The notes under the pieces are model-generated. The model was not told the DNA's origin and ran no database searches. It saw only the letters and a list, made by a program, of their open reading frames with translations. Of a stretch of 64,000 nucleotides of DNA, positions 31,501-45,305 are shown piece by piece (the first letter of the stretch is position 1; each line of letters opens with the position of its first letter). This DNA is from Pithys albifrons albifrons. Taxonomy: Eukaryota > Chordata > Aves > Passeriformes > Thamnophilidae. The translations under genes were made by a program, and so were the position numbers. The DNA is taken from assembly GCF_047495875.1 (NCBI RefSeq), contig NC_092471.1, forward strand, positions 18,311,001-18,375,000, given 5' to 3'.

Positions 31501-34500
31501 CCTGATTTAACTACAAGCAATAATTTTGTGTGACATTCAGAACTGGGCAGTGTAAACCAGCCAGTCGTCACCCTGACTGAACTGTGGGCAGGATAACGGC
31601 CACTGCCATCCTAACACAGCCAGCACATACATGAAAGTAAATTCCTCTTCATATGTTATCCCTGGGATAATCAGGAGCAGGACCAGCCTGCCCAGCTGCC
31701 ATTTCTGTGCCCCACAAAGCCAGAGCTCCTTTCCACAGTGTGGCTGCTTCTGAGGCTGATAAATCTCTATTTTGTGTGTATTGTGTCTTGTCCTCCTGAC
31801 ATGCAGCACTTACACCAGGCTGCAGAGCTGCTTCCCTTTATCTTGTCTTTGCTTGTTTGACTCCATAAACTTCCTGGGAGAAAGGATAGTCCTGTGCTGG
31901 ATAAAATGGTGTGGGGAACAACAGCATCATGTCTCAGCACTGCTCCAAGCTCCTGGCTGCTCCTGGCAGAGACACAGCATCACTTCATGGCCTGTGTGTT
32001 CCCTCAGTTTCTGTTCTCTTGTCCACATGCATTAAAAGTTCCTGAAAACAAGTCTTTGCCTTGTTTGCTGTCTCTCATGTAGCCCAAATGAATACCTAAA
32101 TTTTATTGAGCTCAGTTACAGAGTAAGCCATTTGAAGATGCTCATGGTTCACTAAGGAGCTAAGTAATATCTGTTATTCTTTAAGAGCTGCAGAACCATG
32201 AGTGATAAAATACCCATGGATCAAATAATTATTATGCACCCCGTGCTGTGGGTATTAAAATTTAGTCAGTTGGGAAATAATACCCATTTATTGAGTGTTG
32301 GCAAAAAGAAAGAAGAAGCAATAATAGCAAATACCCAACCATTAAAAATGACATTATCCAGTTACAGTTATTAATCTGCTCTATGGACTGAGCTTTCTGG
32401 AACCAGGTGTGTGCAGAGTGTCTTCTGTGTGCAGGCATGTGCTACTCACCAGGATGTTTGTGTGCTCCACCACTCTGAGCAAAGTAAAGGGTCTCTCTAA
32501 ATTCGGGGTACCAGTGCTGGAGTTCATGGGCAGCAAGCAAGGAATGTCCTCCTTTTGTGGAAGTATGAAGGAAATGCACTGGGGGGTATCAGGAGATGGG
32601 AGAAAAGATGATGCATTTCTTCTGGAGACATTATTGAACTTTCTCCTCCACATGACAGTTGAGTGGCAGACAGGAGCTTTGTGCTTGTTGTCTCTCCTCA
32701 GTTCCCTGCGCTTGCTCAGCACTCGAGGACAAACCACAGCGTTTCTTCCTCATGTCTCTGCAGACTCAGGAGCTGAACTGTTGCGTTTCACCAACCATTT
32801 TATTCTGTGGGGCCATTTGATTTCCAGAAGCACTTGCAGGATTCCACTGTCTCCTCGTTGCTCCTTCAGTGACTCCCAGGCAACACCGTCACCTTCACAT
32901 CCAGTGCTCAGCAGCACCTGTGGAGCTCGGGAGCCTCAGCCTGGGAGAGGAGACATGTGGAGCAGCTCAGGCGAGCACCTCCAACCCCAGGGACTGTCCT
33001 GTGCAGGTGTACTGGCAGCACAAAGCTGTCCCAGCATTCACTTGGCATTAGCTATGAAAAATAGCTCATAATGTTTCCCGAGTCTAAATCAGAGACCTAA
33101 GAGGGGAAAAATGTAATGAGTGTGTTTAGGGAAAGGCCAGCACACAGAGCCCGGTGGGAAGGAGGGTTGTGATTTTTTTTTCTTGGAATACCTTCATGAA
33201 CAAACCTTTACATAGTCATGAAAATTGCCTGTAAAAGTCCTGTGGATTCCTCTTCACCCGTGTCAGTCACAAGCACAGTCTGTTCATGACGTGTTTTGGA
33301 AGTTCTCTGGAGCAGTGAGAAGGAGAACAGCTGCTGTACAGCGAATTCAAGGAGCACATCTTGGTTCCTGTGAGATTGGGGATCAAGTTTTCTGAGAGTG
33401 TGGTGGAGATAAATGTTATTTCTGCAAATGAGCCCCAGACTCACATTAAACACAGTGTGTGGTATCGATTGGATTGATCAGGTCCCGAGTGACATTTACA
33501 GCCTTTCCCAGGCAGAGAGGGAAAGAAGCAATTTCCCAAGTTAGGACAGAACAGGAGAGGTTTTCTGTTGCTTATACAGCCTGAAAAACCCCTTTTTTAT
33601 GTATTTGACAGCATCACTGCTCCAAGCCTGCACCAGAGAAAGGTATTTGTCAATGGAATTTCCCCCCTGCCCAGAGCATTCCAGAGGAGGAGTCAGGAGC
33701 TTCTGGCCAGGGCCCTGTCTCATGAGAATTAATATTGTCTGACAGATCCATGAGCAAGTTTGCTAAACAAATTATGATGTATAGTTTATTTTCCAAGATG
33801 AATTTGTTTAAAATTACACCTACTGCTTATCTTTAAAAAAAACTTGCTACTAAATACTATTTGAGTAAATAAATGCTGTACATTGATTTTGTTTTTCCTC
33901 TTAAATGAATCCTTTGACATAGCATTTATCTTTAGGGCACTCTTAAAAATCCATAGGTATTTAGCTTAAATTGATTTAATATACTTAAATATTGGCTTTT
34001 GAGGGTGGTTAGAGGAAGGAAATCTTGATTGTGTATTGCTGAATTTGGTGGTTTAAATACGTGTGCCCTGAAACTTGAATCACCTTGTGTGGTCATGACT
34101 GTAGAATTAACATTGTTTTCTGAGCATCATCTTTTGTTATCTGCTCCTATAAAGACACAGGGATGTGGGGCCAATGCTCCTCTTAAATCAGTATAAATTA
34201 AGAATAGTTCTAGTGAAGACAGTACAAAATCTGATGGGCAAAGCCAGAATAAGTAGGAAGAGGGTAAGAAGCAAACCAGGAATTTACCTGGTTTTCACTA
34301 CAGTTTATCAGCACAATTTCATGTGTGTGACTGAGCAGGTGGCACAACAGATCTCAAACCCCAGGTTTCAGTGCCACCTCCACTCCCCCTTGCTGGGAGC
34401 ACATGCCAAGGCTGGGCAGGGGAGGATGGCACCCAACACACCTGGAGCTGGGGGTGCTCTCAGAGGACTCCTGAAAAACTGGGAGTGAGGATGAATTGAC

Positions 34501-35157
34501 TTTTCCCTTCCCAAGGCAGGAGGTAAGCTGCTGCTGAACAGCAAGGAATAATCAGCCGAGAAAGGAGATGAACAGGATTGGTTGAGAAGGTTGTAAATAT
34601 CAAGGAGGGAAGAAGAAAATACTAAGCTGGATGAAGAGGTTAAATGGAGGGTGTAGTGAGACAGAGATAGGTAAGGAGGGCTTTGACCTGAGATTTGGGA
34701 TGATTTCTCACCAGTGAGCTGTGTGTGAATGGGAAATGGTTCCTGTCTGCCCTGGCTCTGGGAATGTGTTTGGAAAACAGATGTGCACTACCCAGTCTGC
34801 ACCGCCAAACATTCCTGAGTTATGTTTGTACACAGCCTGGTTGGCAGCACAGGAATCCCATCAGGCTTGTGGGCCTCATCCTACAGAATAGAACCTCCCA
34901 TGATGGAAAATGGTGGAATCATGTTTCCTGCTCAGAGCCATTCTGCATTGAGGATGTGTATTTTGTTCTTCTCTGCCCATGATTAATCCAGTTTGTTTGG
35001 CCAGCAAGAAAATGTGTTCACAGCAGGTGAGGCTTGAAGAATCTGGCCAGGTTGCACCATTATTTCTTTATTTTCTTCAGCTCTCCCAGGAATTTCCTGC
35101 TGAGCTTGGGCTCTGCAAGTATCTTACAATCAACCCTTTCTTCTTTTGTCTCTGTAG

Positions 35158-35401
35158 GATCTGATAAGAAGAGATATTCTGTATTACAAAGGGCGCATAG
35201 ACATGGATAAATATGAAGTGGTGGATATAGAAGATGGGAGAGATGATGACTTCAATGTCAGCATGAAGAATGCCTTCAAACTTCATAACAAGGAGACTGA
35301 GGAAATGCACTTATTCTTTGCCAAGAAACTGGAGGAGAAGTTAAGGTGGCTTAGAGCTTTCAGAGAAGAAAGGAAGATGGTAAAAGAAGATGAAAAGATA
35401 G
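35158..35401 (+). CDS. ARHGEF9: ARHGEF9 visible exon 6: PH domain
   Basis: The exon has 244 nt: 81 codons from [15 protein letters not shown] to KMVKEDEKI plus the first G of a glycine codon; donor GTGAGG at 35402. It covers most of the PH domain and its C-terminal helix ([20 protein letters not shown]), which packs back on the DH domain. Third positions are only about 47% G or C (38 of 81), unlike exons 1-5. If the intron is not spliced, the frame stays open for 65 more codons to a stop at 35596-35598. The bird has EEMHLF and EEKLRW where I recall EEIHLF and EEKIRW in human. Confidence 0.97.
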
Positions 35402-36175
<774 letters not shown>

Positions 36176-36192
36176 TGAGGGTGGAGCGGGCT

Positions 36193-36241
36193 GGGCTGGT
36201 CCTGCTGGGCTGATCCTGCTGGGCTGGTCCTGCTGGGCTGG
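36193..36241. repeat. 14-bp tandem repeat, 3.5 copies
   Basis: Units gggctggtcctgct (36193-36206), gggctgatcctgct (36207-36220) and gggctggtcctgct (36221-36234), then half a unit. It begins 50 bp after visible exon 7. Confidence 0.95.
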
Positions 36242-37475
36242 CATCCAGCATCCCCCTGAACTTCCCCTCCCCTGCTCTTTTTTTATCAAATACCGTTTGT
36301 GCTTTGTATCCTTTCTTAATGTATCTGTGGGCCAAATTAATCTCTGGTCTACTGTGGTTGAAGCCAGTGCAACTGCACCAGAGATGAATTTGATCTCGTG
36401 TCTCCAGTCTGATGTCCAGAAGCTGTCCCTGGGGGCAGAAATCTATCTCAGTTGTTTATCTCAGGCTGAAACGGGAGTGAGTGCGGAGGTGTGTAGGGGT
36501 TGTGCTAATTCCCAAAGTCTCCCATTAGCAAAAAAAAAGGATTACTGAAATGCTGGAATTGGGGAGGGAGCTACCCCTTTCCTGCTTTTGGAAAGGGGAC
36601 ACTCTTGTTTCCTGTGGCTACCTGTAACTTTTTAAGGACAGCACAGTAGCATCAGCTCTAGGAAATAAAGTATTTCAGTAAAGACACTGTATTTCTTGAA
36701 TGTCAGATTCATTTCCCCACCCAGGCAGGGTACAGCCAACTGATCAGTGCCATGCCAGGTACCAGGCAGAGTCCCCACTGGTGAAAGCCAGCATTAATTA
36801 TCTCCTGCAATATTGCAGCTACAGGTGTGGGAATACTGAACACAGAGGGAAAATGAGGAAGGTCATCTTTCAAGTTCTCCAGAGCTTCACAAAGTCACAG
36901 ACATATTGATGCAGTACCAATGTTCCATGGCACAACTAAGCCTAGGAGTGGGTTTTGGGAGAACTTGTCACTGCTTGGCTCCAGTCGGTCCCAGGCAGGT
37001 TTGTCCCTGATCTGTGCAGGCAGTGGGATTTTTTTTTTTCAGAAGCTGAAGGAGCTCTTTGCTTTCTGCCTCAGTTGTTTGTTGCCTTATGGCTTTGCTG
37101 GTCCAGTAGTGGTTTGCCAGGCCAATTGTAAACTCCTCAGTTTGCTACGTCTCTCCATTGTCATTAGTCTTCTCTCTACTAACTTCCTATGTCATCTTCT
37201 GAGATGTTCTCTAAAAACTCTCCTGGCCAGATTTTCTCAGCTCAGAGTGTGCAAACCCCAAGACCAGGCCCAGGTGCCTCACAAAGGGCACCTGTGCTTC
37301 AGGCAGGAGTGGCCACTGTCACCAGCTCAGGGTCACAGAGTCCCCCTCACCACCTGCATGTTTGACCTTCAGCATGGAACCAACCACAGGGAGCTGGAAA
37401 TTAGAGAATCTGACTTGCATGAGTGCCATGACAAAACCAGTTCAAATTATTACTTGCTGTTCAGTTAATTATATT

Positions 37476-37501
37476 ATTAATTAATGAAGGTATTAATTAA
37501 T
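37476..37501. repeat. AT-only inverted repeat (ATTAATTAAT x2)
   Basis: Two copies of the self-complementary ATTAATTAAT (37476-37485 and 37492-37501) flank GAAGGT. Each copy also carries homeodomain-type TTAATTA cores. It lies in AT-rich intron sequence. Confidence 0.9.
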
Positions 37502-40500
37502 AATTGTACTGTTCAGCCATTCAGTGACACAGTTCAGAGGTGCCTAAGCATGCCTGCCAGTATTCCCCTGTAAATCACTGGACTTGCATCCTGACAAACA
37601 CAATATGCCCAACAGTACTTGTGTCTTACACAGCAATTGCTCTCTGTCTTCTCTCTTTGTCTTTCTCTCTCTTTCTCTCTGAGATGAAAAAGGAAGGGTT
37701 GTTATCTTAGGCTTCTCGGACTATAAAACTCATTAGCTCCTAAAACACCAGTCAGCATTTCTTCAGTGAAGAACGAGCTTAGGCTGTAGCACTGGCAGTT
37801 CTTTTTATGAGATTAAGTCCTCAAGTCAGACAGAAGTTCAGTCACATCCCAGCACCAAGTTAAGCACCGCCTGGTTGTTTTTAAGACATGGAATCTGAAA
37901 AATGACAAATAGGGTCGTTAAAACAGTAACTCTTGTTTGGTTTGTCCTACATTGTGGTGATCATAGACCAGTCTCACTCAGATTGGTTAAATTAAGTGTT
38001 GACACTGAAGGTTTTGCTGAAAACTCTTGATTTTGTTACTGTGTGGTTTGTCTGGAGCCCAAGACCAGTGAGAGGCTGCTGGAGCAGGGAGCTGCCCGGA
38101 AGGGGAGGTAGGAGGAAATTCCTGAGAGCTGGCTTTCAGTGACTGATTTTTTGAATCTTGCCATATGCATTTTATTGGTATTGACAACATTTTTTTTGCC
38201 AAGACCTTGGCAGGCACTTGGGGCTTGGGCTGGGAGCTGGCAGAGAGGTGTGCCCCTGCCAGGGGTTGCTGCCTCTGCCCTCCCACAGCCCAACAGGAAT
38301 GTCAGAAAGGGCTTGAGGTTGGTTTTGGAGTATACCTGGAAAGCAGGGAAGCCCTTCAGGAGCAGGAATACTTGACTGGAACTATTAATTCCTGCAAGTG
38401 CAGACTTTGCAGGCTGATCTCAGTGGCTGCAGCAGGGCTGGCAGCCCCACAGCCCCGCCCGACGTGCCGCGAGCTCTGCGCCCGTGGCAGTGCCTGCCTG
38501 GCATTATCTCAGCTGTTCCCTTCACCTCTTAAATGGGAAACCATGGTAATTCCCCTGTCACAGAACACTTAAGGAAGAGAGGAAAGCCGCGAAGGAGGTG
38601 AAATGGAAAATGCAATCAACTTTGTTAGAGGTGAAGCAGAAAAACATTTTTCAAATAGTATAAACTGCTGCTTATTTCATGCACTGTTGTACCACACCTC
38701 CCAGAAGTATTGCTGTCGAGCTGGCTGCCATGCGTTTGAAGAGGAGGCATTTAAACCACTGCTGGCTGCAGCAGGCCAGGGAGAGACACTGAGCGCAGCA
38801 GTGGGAGCCTTAAAACTGCTTTTGAAACTATGAGAACCCTTGTCCAGGTGATTCAGTGAGAACACAACTCTTTGGTCCCCACCTGAGGGCCCTCTGTGGG
38901 TCCCTGGAAGGAGCCTCCTCCTGGCAGTGTGTGCAGGGCCAGACTCCTGCCACGTACAGTGAGTGGTGCACGAGGGTGGATTTCAGCAATATCCCAGGAT
39001 TTGCACTGCTTATTGGATTGGGCAGAACATAATGTCATTAGACCAGGTGCCTTAAGACAGCATTAAACCAATATTTGGCCTTCTTTAAGTCCATTAGATA
39101 CACAGTAAATGGGTACCATTGGCTCTGCACCTTACAGGCAGAAAAGGGCTGGTTGCTGTTGTTTTCTTTTTGCACCAATTGTTGAAGATTTTGCCTCTTG
39201 GTTGCTGCCCTTTAGCTTCCTTCAGTGTCAGTGTGGGAACTGGGAAGTAGGAAAGTAACAAGAGAAATGTATTTGTCTTGACTTACAAAAACAACAAAAA
39301 TCCCCCCACAGGCCTTTGCAAGCCACAGCCAGCCAAGTGTGCAAGTTCTCTGCACAGAGTCAGGTCCCACTGAGGACTTCCACTGCCTGTACTGGTACAG
39401 CAGAGAGATGATGGCACTGGGTTGTGCCTCCAGCATTGTGCTTGTTATTGACTCAAGCAATGGAAACAGGTCTAAAGTTCCCTTGAAAACAGATCCCTCG
39501 TGGATCTCCAGTCCATCCTTAGTCACAGGGTACATTTTCCATTTCTGGGCATCTAGAAACAGGAGGCTCCTGGAGTAACTCTCTCAAACTCTGTTCCTCT
39601 GGACCCTGGTAGTCTCCTCTCCAAGGATCAGTGTTTCCAGCCTGCAGGAACATTCAGTTACCTTCCTGTTCCCAGCTCTGTCCACATCTGGCCCCATGCA
39701 GGACCCCCCTGTACAGGGAAGGGATATTTGCTCATGTTGCTAGGAGCTGCCAGCCAGGGCTGTCAGGGAATTGGAGATTCTCCCAGGAAGGAGACTCCCT
39801 TCTTAAAGCACCATTTCCCACTAATGTTTCCATTTTGGAAACTGAAATACCTGTTCAGATTTACAGAAGTGTCCTTAGTGTGAGCTGGGAGGGTTTCTTC
39901 CCTCAGGAGAGCTCTTCAGCCCCACAGTGTGAGCCAGCTCCTTTCACACCCTTCTCCCCTGCCCTGTGTATTGCCCTTTGCACTGTGCACAGCTTCCCAA
40001 AGCAGATGCCTTCAGCCCAGTCAAGCCTTTTGAAGGAGGGAGGCAGGAATTCAGTCAGCATCACCCCTGTCCCTGAGCTGAGGAGGATTCTGTCACTAAA
40101 CCTGCCCATAAACACTGAGCTGTGCACACCCAGCAGGGTTAAATCGTCAGCCAGCATGAGCTGCTTTGGCCTGTCATAAAACACCCTCTGAATCACTGGA
40201 TTTCCCTGCTAATTTATTCCTGCCTGATCACTTGAGCTCACAGCAAACTGTGTCATGAAAACCCTGACCCAGACACGCAACAGCTTCTCTCTGACTTCTC
40301 ACACTCCTGCACCTGAAGCTCTCCCAGCAAGTCTGCACAGCAGAGCAGGTGACTGCCCCTTTGTGCTCCTGTGCCAGCTGGCAGGGGCAGGGCTGACCAG
40401 GAGCAGGGACTGTGGGTGCATCCCTGGTTCTCTGCGGTGTTTAAGCCGATTTTATTGCATCTTCCTTGCTAACAAGATTGATGTGGCCCTGCCGTGTTTC

Positions 40501-43443
40501 CCCATCCTATTCACACGTGTAGGCACAGCCTCGGGGGATTGCAAGAGCCTGAGCAACCACAGACCAACCCTTGAAAGCAAAGAGGGGCATTTGCATTTTC
40601 GGATAATCAGGGTCACTTCCCTTTTTTCACAGCGCAGTAGGTGAAGGAATGGAGCTGATCACGTTCTCGGGGGTATTTCCCCACAGACTCGGGGAAATCT
40701 CAGAGCTCACACCCCATTTGTTGTAATATGCAGACCCGAACAATTCGTGCCATGGCTCCACAAGCACCATCCCATGGCACTTCAGAGAGGGAGCTGCTCA
40801 CTCCAGGCATCAGGAACCCAGCTGGAGGCAGCAGTATCCTCTCAGAACCTCAGATCCACAAGCTAAGGCAAACCAGGAGTAAACTCTTGGCTGGGAGACC
40901 TCTGAGGATGGTGCTGGTGGTTTGGCACAGCTGCCGAGCAGGTGCTGCAAGGCAGAGTTTTGGTGAGGTGTCGGTTGCCCTGGTCTGAAGAGCCCAACCT
41001 GAGTGTCATATTGAGACTCCAACTGAAATACGTTTGTCAGCCCAGATGCTCCTGCATGTTCAGTTTGGTGAGGGTTTTAGGTGAGGGGCAGTGCTGCTCC
41101 CTGGAAGAGGCAGCTTTGCAGGGGTTTGGTGGCTGAACTGATCTCTTGCTGTCAGGGAAACCCACGAGTGATCTTTGTGATCAGCCTGCAGTGCTGGAGC
41201 AGAGGGAGGCTGCAGAAACACAGAGTGAGATGAATTAGTTTTCACCTGGCTTTGATTGATACAGCCCCCATATCATTCTTGTCTTGCCTCGATTAGCTTT
41301 TCTTATCACATGAGGAATCATTATCTTACTGTCTAGTCTAATGACATCAGGCTGCAGTAACAGGCTGGATAAATAGACTCAGAAAGGTCGAGTTAGCTCA
41401 GTGTGTGTAGGTAGGTGCTGTGCTTGGCTGGGGAACATCCAGGGCACGAGATGACTGTTTTCCTCTGTCGGATTTCTTAAGCTGCAGTCAGCCCTTTTCC
41501 CTCCCTCCTGAGCACAGAGGTGAGGTTCCCACCCAGGAAAGGGAGCTGAGACATGTTCTCCTCACTGGTACCATCCCATTAATGCCTGCCTGGGCCAGGC
41601 TGCTGAGGGAAATCCACAGCTGTGCAAAGAGCTGTGGCTGAGGCACCACTTCAGTTCCTCTGGAGTTGGCCAAATACGTCAGAATGTGAGTTGGGTGGTT
41701 CAGCAGGAGGTGTAAAGCAGTGCAGTCCACAGCTGCTCAGGATAGATGCTGTTCACAGCTGCCACCCACCCCTGTAGAGCTGCAATCGGGGGAGCAAATA
41801 CCAGGCTCAGTTTGCAAACCCTACAGGTAACAGCGACCTAAGGAGTCGAGCTTTGAGATCCTCTGTTGAAATGTGCTAAGAAGGGCAAAGGGCTGTACCC
41901 ACTCGGCCAGTACTGCTTGTTTCTTTACCTTAAACAAGGAGCAATTAGCACAACAATTAGTGCTCTTGGGGCACATCCCTGGCTTTCCCATGTTGTGTAG
42001 GGGTTACAGTATTCAGGAGGAAATTCAGGATTTGTGGGATTTTTGAGCATGGCTCCTGAAGGGTGCAAGTTGGCTGAGCTGCCCTAGAGCTCAGAGGGAG
42101 CTGGAAGGTTCCTGAGTGCAACACTGCTCCTTTTCCTGCCAGCAGCCTCCCCTCAGCCAGTGCAGAACCGGGTGTTGGTGTGTCACTGTCCCCCACTCAC
42201 CTCTGCCTAATGCACACTGCCATACCTGGACAGCTGGCCAGAGGAAAAAGGAAATAGCTCCTAATCAAATAAGAGCTAAACTCTTACAGGTTGAGGATGG
42301 AATAAGCAGCTGGTAGGGATATTTCCGTGGCTGTGTGGGGGAGATCTGCATGTCCTCTGTGTACGTGTTGTGTGGGCTCTGGGAAGGCTCAGTGTTGTGT
42401 CCTGCCGTGTGATCTGTCTGCACGTGTCCCTGTGATGGCCTGGGAGTCAACAGCATGCTCCTCAGCCTTCAGGTGCTACTGAAATCGAGGGTAACCTCGA
42501 GTAGAAGAGACACTTTGAACAAGGAAAAAAAAAATCTAGAAGGAAAAAAAGAGTTTTAAATCTTTTTGTTTTCTTCTGAGCTGAGAGATCCGAAAGACTC
42601 CGAGTGACGCTGCCTAATGCTAAAAAAAGACACGATTTCCACTGACAGAGCAGCATCTCTCGTACCAGTTTTGTCTAGCCAAATGATAAATCTGGGAGTG
42701 TGCTTGTTCTCGTTGGGAGCAGCTCTCACAGCCCCGCTGTGCAGCTGCAGCCACGGTGCACAATGATGCATGAGCCAGCAGAAGGAGCTCCAGGTCTGGG
42801 CATGGGGTAGAGCTGCGTCCTGACACAGCTGTGCCTAGAAATCATTACTTAGCCATCGATTCTTTCCCTTTGTGCTTTGAATTCTGCTCACCACACAGGC
42901 CAAAATTGCCTGTAAAGAGAGCTTTGCTCGTTTCTTTCTGCTCAATTGCAGTGGAGTTATGGCTTTGAATATTAAAAAAATATGCCTCAAGAGACAATTT
43001 TGCACAACAGCCCTGAGTTCTGATGGAGGAACAAAGCACTTCAAAGCAGAAGAGAAAAATACTCACCTGCCTTACTTTTTCCCAGAATTGCTCTTTCTCA
43101 GGATGTGTAGATCAGGTGAATGTCCCCCACCAGCCCCCACATTCTGTGTTCCACATTGTCAGGAACATGGGTATGTTCAAAAAAATACTTAAAAGCCATT
43201 CTTGGGCCTCCTCAAGTTCTCGCAAAGTGCTGTCTCACAGTTCCAGCAGGAAGAGCATTCTGGAATTGCCATCCTGACTGGGCAGAGCGCAGTGTCTGAC
43301 CTGCATGCCCACACACAGGGACAGTGCATGGCACAGAAACCCACAGGTCTGACCGTTCAGGCCATTTGATATACAGGATAAATATGCAAACCTTCAGCTG
43401 CTTATGCAAACAGAACCAGCCAGCAGCTTTTGGCATTCATCCA

Positions 43444-43494
43444 GCCCAGATGTTAATGCCAGTAGCCCAGATGTTAACACCAGTAGCCCAGATC
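43444..43494. repeat. 21-bp tandem repeat, about 2.5 copies
   Basis: gcccagatgttaatgccagt+a (43444-43464), then gcccagatgttaacaccagt+a (43465-43485), then gcccagat. Two mismatches separate the full units. Confidence 0.95.
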
Positions 43495-45183
43495 CTCATG
43501 AAGGGCCACACATACAATGGGAGAAGAGGAGTCTGAGCTGCTTTCGTGAGGGAAGTGGCAATGTGTGCATGGGTGTGTTTCAAGCAAGGATAGACATTTT
43601 TCAGGAGTTTGGACCAAAAGAGCTGTTTTGGGAAAGAACTGCCTGGGGCTTGCTAGTGATCTGGCATGGGGAGTCTGCCTTTTTCTCTTGGAGAAGACGG
43701 ACTGGTATATTCCATTCTTTGCAGTGTAACTCCATCAATGTCAGTGGACATCAACCAGACTGTCCTTTCTCTGCTTCTTCAGCCTTGCAAGTACATACCA
43801 TTGTGCTGATCAGGAGACTGCGTAGCTTTTCTGTATCATCATTAAAATGCATTAGTTTGCCCTCCACAGATTGGTTTAGGGACAATAAAGATCTCAGCCC
43901 TGCCTGGCTGCTGCACAAGCCCAAGTGCTACTCTGTAGCCACAGGATGCCAAAGCCATTGGGCCATGTCATTAAAGCAATGTGGTTTAAGGTCTTCTAAA
44001 GCCAAAACTGATTGCTGTGTCCCCCTTAGTAGCAGCTTTAGATTTACAGCTCTTTTCTGTTATAGAATATTAATTTTGGTGGCACAAGGACTTTGAAGTA
44101 ACTCCTGGTCCATCGGGTCCACCAAACCAGATTTGTTTCCCAGCTCTTGCCATGTAAGGGTCCTGTAGCAGTTTCTAACCTTTCCAGAGATCCTAAAATC
44201 CCTCCCCAGTCTCTGCTGGGAAAATTGACCAAGGCACTGAGGGCTGGTGGCATCCAGGAGGATGTTGATACTCCTGTGTGGGTTGAGGGTTAGAGTTTGT
44301 CCTCCAGAGCAGACTCTGCAGTTGGTCACACTGTCCCCACATTGACCTGCCTGGAGCCAGGCAGCTCAGAGTGGGATAGTGGCATGAGAAGGGATGAAAG
44401 GGATGGGCAGAAATGAGTTCAAGTTCTGCCCCTGTGGATCGTTGTTGGCTTCAGTCACACAGTGTGATAAATTCAAACTGTGTTTGGGACCAGCCAACAA
44501 GGACAGTGGAGAAGTCGTGTCAGGTACCCCAGAACTGCCCCTGCCCAGGTGTGACCCCAGGACAGCAAGGGCTCTGGGGCTGCCCTCTGCTCTGCAGGCC
44601 TTCTATGGGAGACAGAAGCTTGGGAAGACAGAGTAGAAAACTCCCTGATGAATCACTATTCTGGCATGTGGATACAAATGCAGAACATCTCCAGGTTGAT
44701 CTTTTCAAATAAGTTTGAAATACTAACTGTGATGAGTTTGTTAAAGGTTAATAACGATGAATCACAGAGCAGTTTTTGTTCACTGTAAGGACAGTTCTTG
44801 GTTACTCCCTGCAGTGGGCAGAGATGGTAAAGAAGGAGAAAGGAGTTAAGCATAGTCAAGATGATATCTCCCTTTGGTCTGAGTCTTCTGAGGATATTAA
44901 CCCTTGATTGGTAAATTCTATAGCAAGGGGAAGCAAATTAATTCTCTTCCCTACAAACACACTAAGCTTTAGTAGTCTGTATGCAGAAGAGGTTCTGAGT
45001 GACAGTGCAGCAGCCTGTCAGAGCAGTGTGGTGAGCTCGGTGAGTGCCCTGTGTGTCAGTGCCACCCGTCCTGTGCCCGGCCCGCGCTGTGTCTGTGTGT
45101 GCGTAGAGGGACCGCGAACCGCATTTCTTGTGCACACCTTGCTCTGGTACCTGGGTGCTAATCACCGTATTTTGCCTTCTCTA

Positions 45184-45305
45184 GCACCTTCCCAGCCGAG
45201 GATCTCAAAGGGTTTTACAAACATTAATTAATTTAGCTTCACAACCCTCCTGTGAGGTAGGTGGGTGATGCCATCCCGCTGTCCAGATGAGGACCCTGAG
45301 CTGCT
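45184..45305 (+). repeat. MIR-like ancient repeat tail
   Basis: 'gcaccttcccagccgaggat', 'ctcaaagggttttacaaaca', 'ttaattaatttagcttcaca', 'accctcctgtgaggtaggtg', 'ccagatgaggaccctgag' follow the MIR/L3-type core tail (CTCAAAGCGCTTTACAAA, then TGTGAGGTAGGT, then CCAGATGAGGAAACTGAG). The match is by eye and from memory, but the order of blocks is good. Confidence 0.55.

Noticed and set aside
32409..33071. 220-codon plus-strand frame in the 14-kb intron
   Set aside because: No recognisable domain and no splice connection to ARHGEF9. Chance frame.
41393..41440. tRNA-like start 'gagttagctcagtgtg' resembling a pol III A box
   Set aside because: No B box (GGTTCGAATCC-like) at the expected distance and no cloverleaf stems.
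43404..44096. 230-codon plus-strand frame in the last intron
   Set aside because: Begins over the 21-bp tandem repeat and shows no domain. Chance frame.
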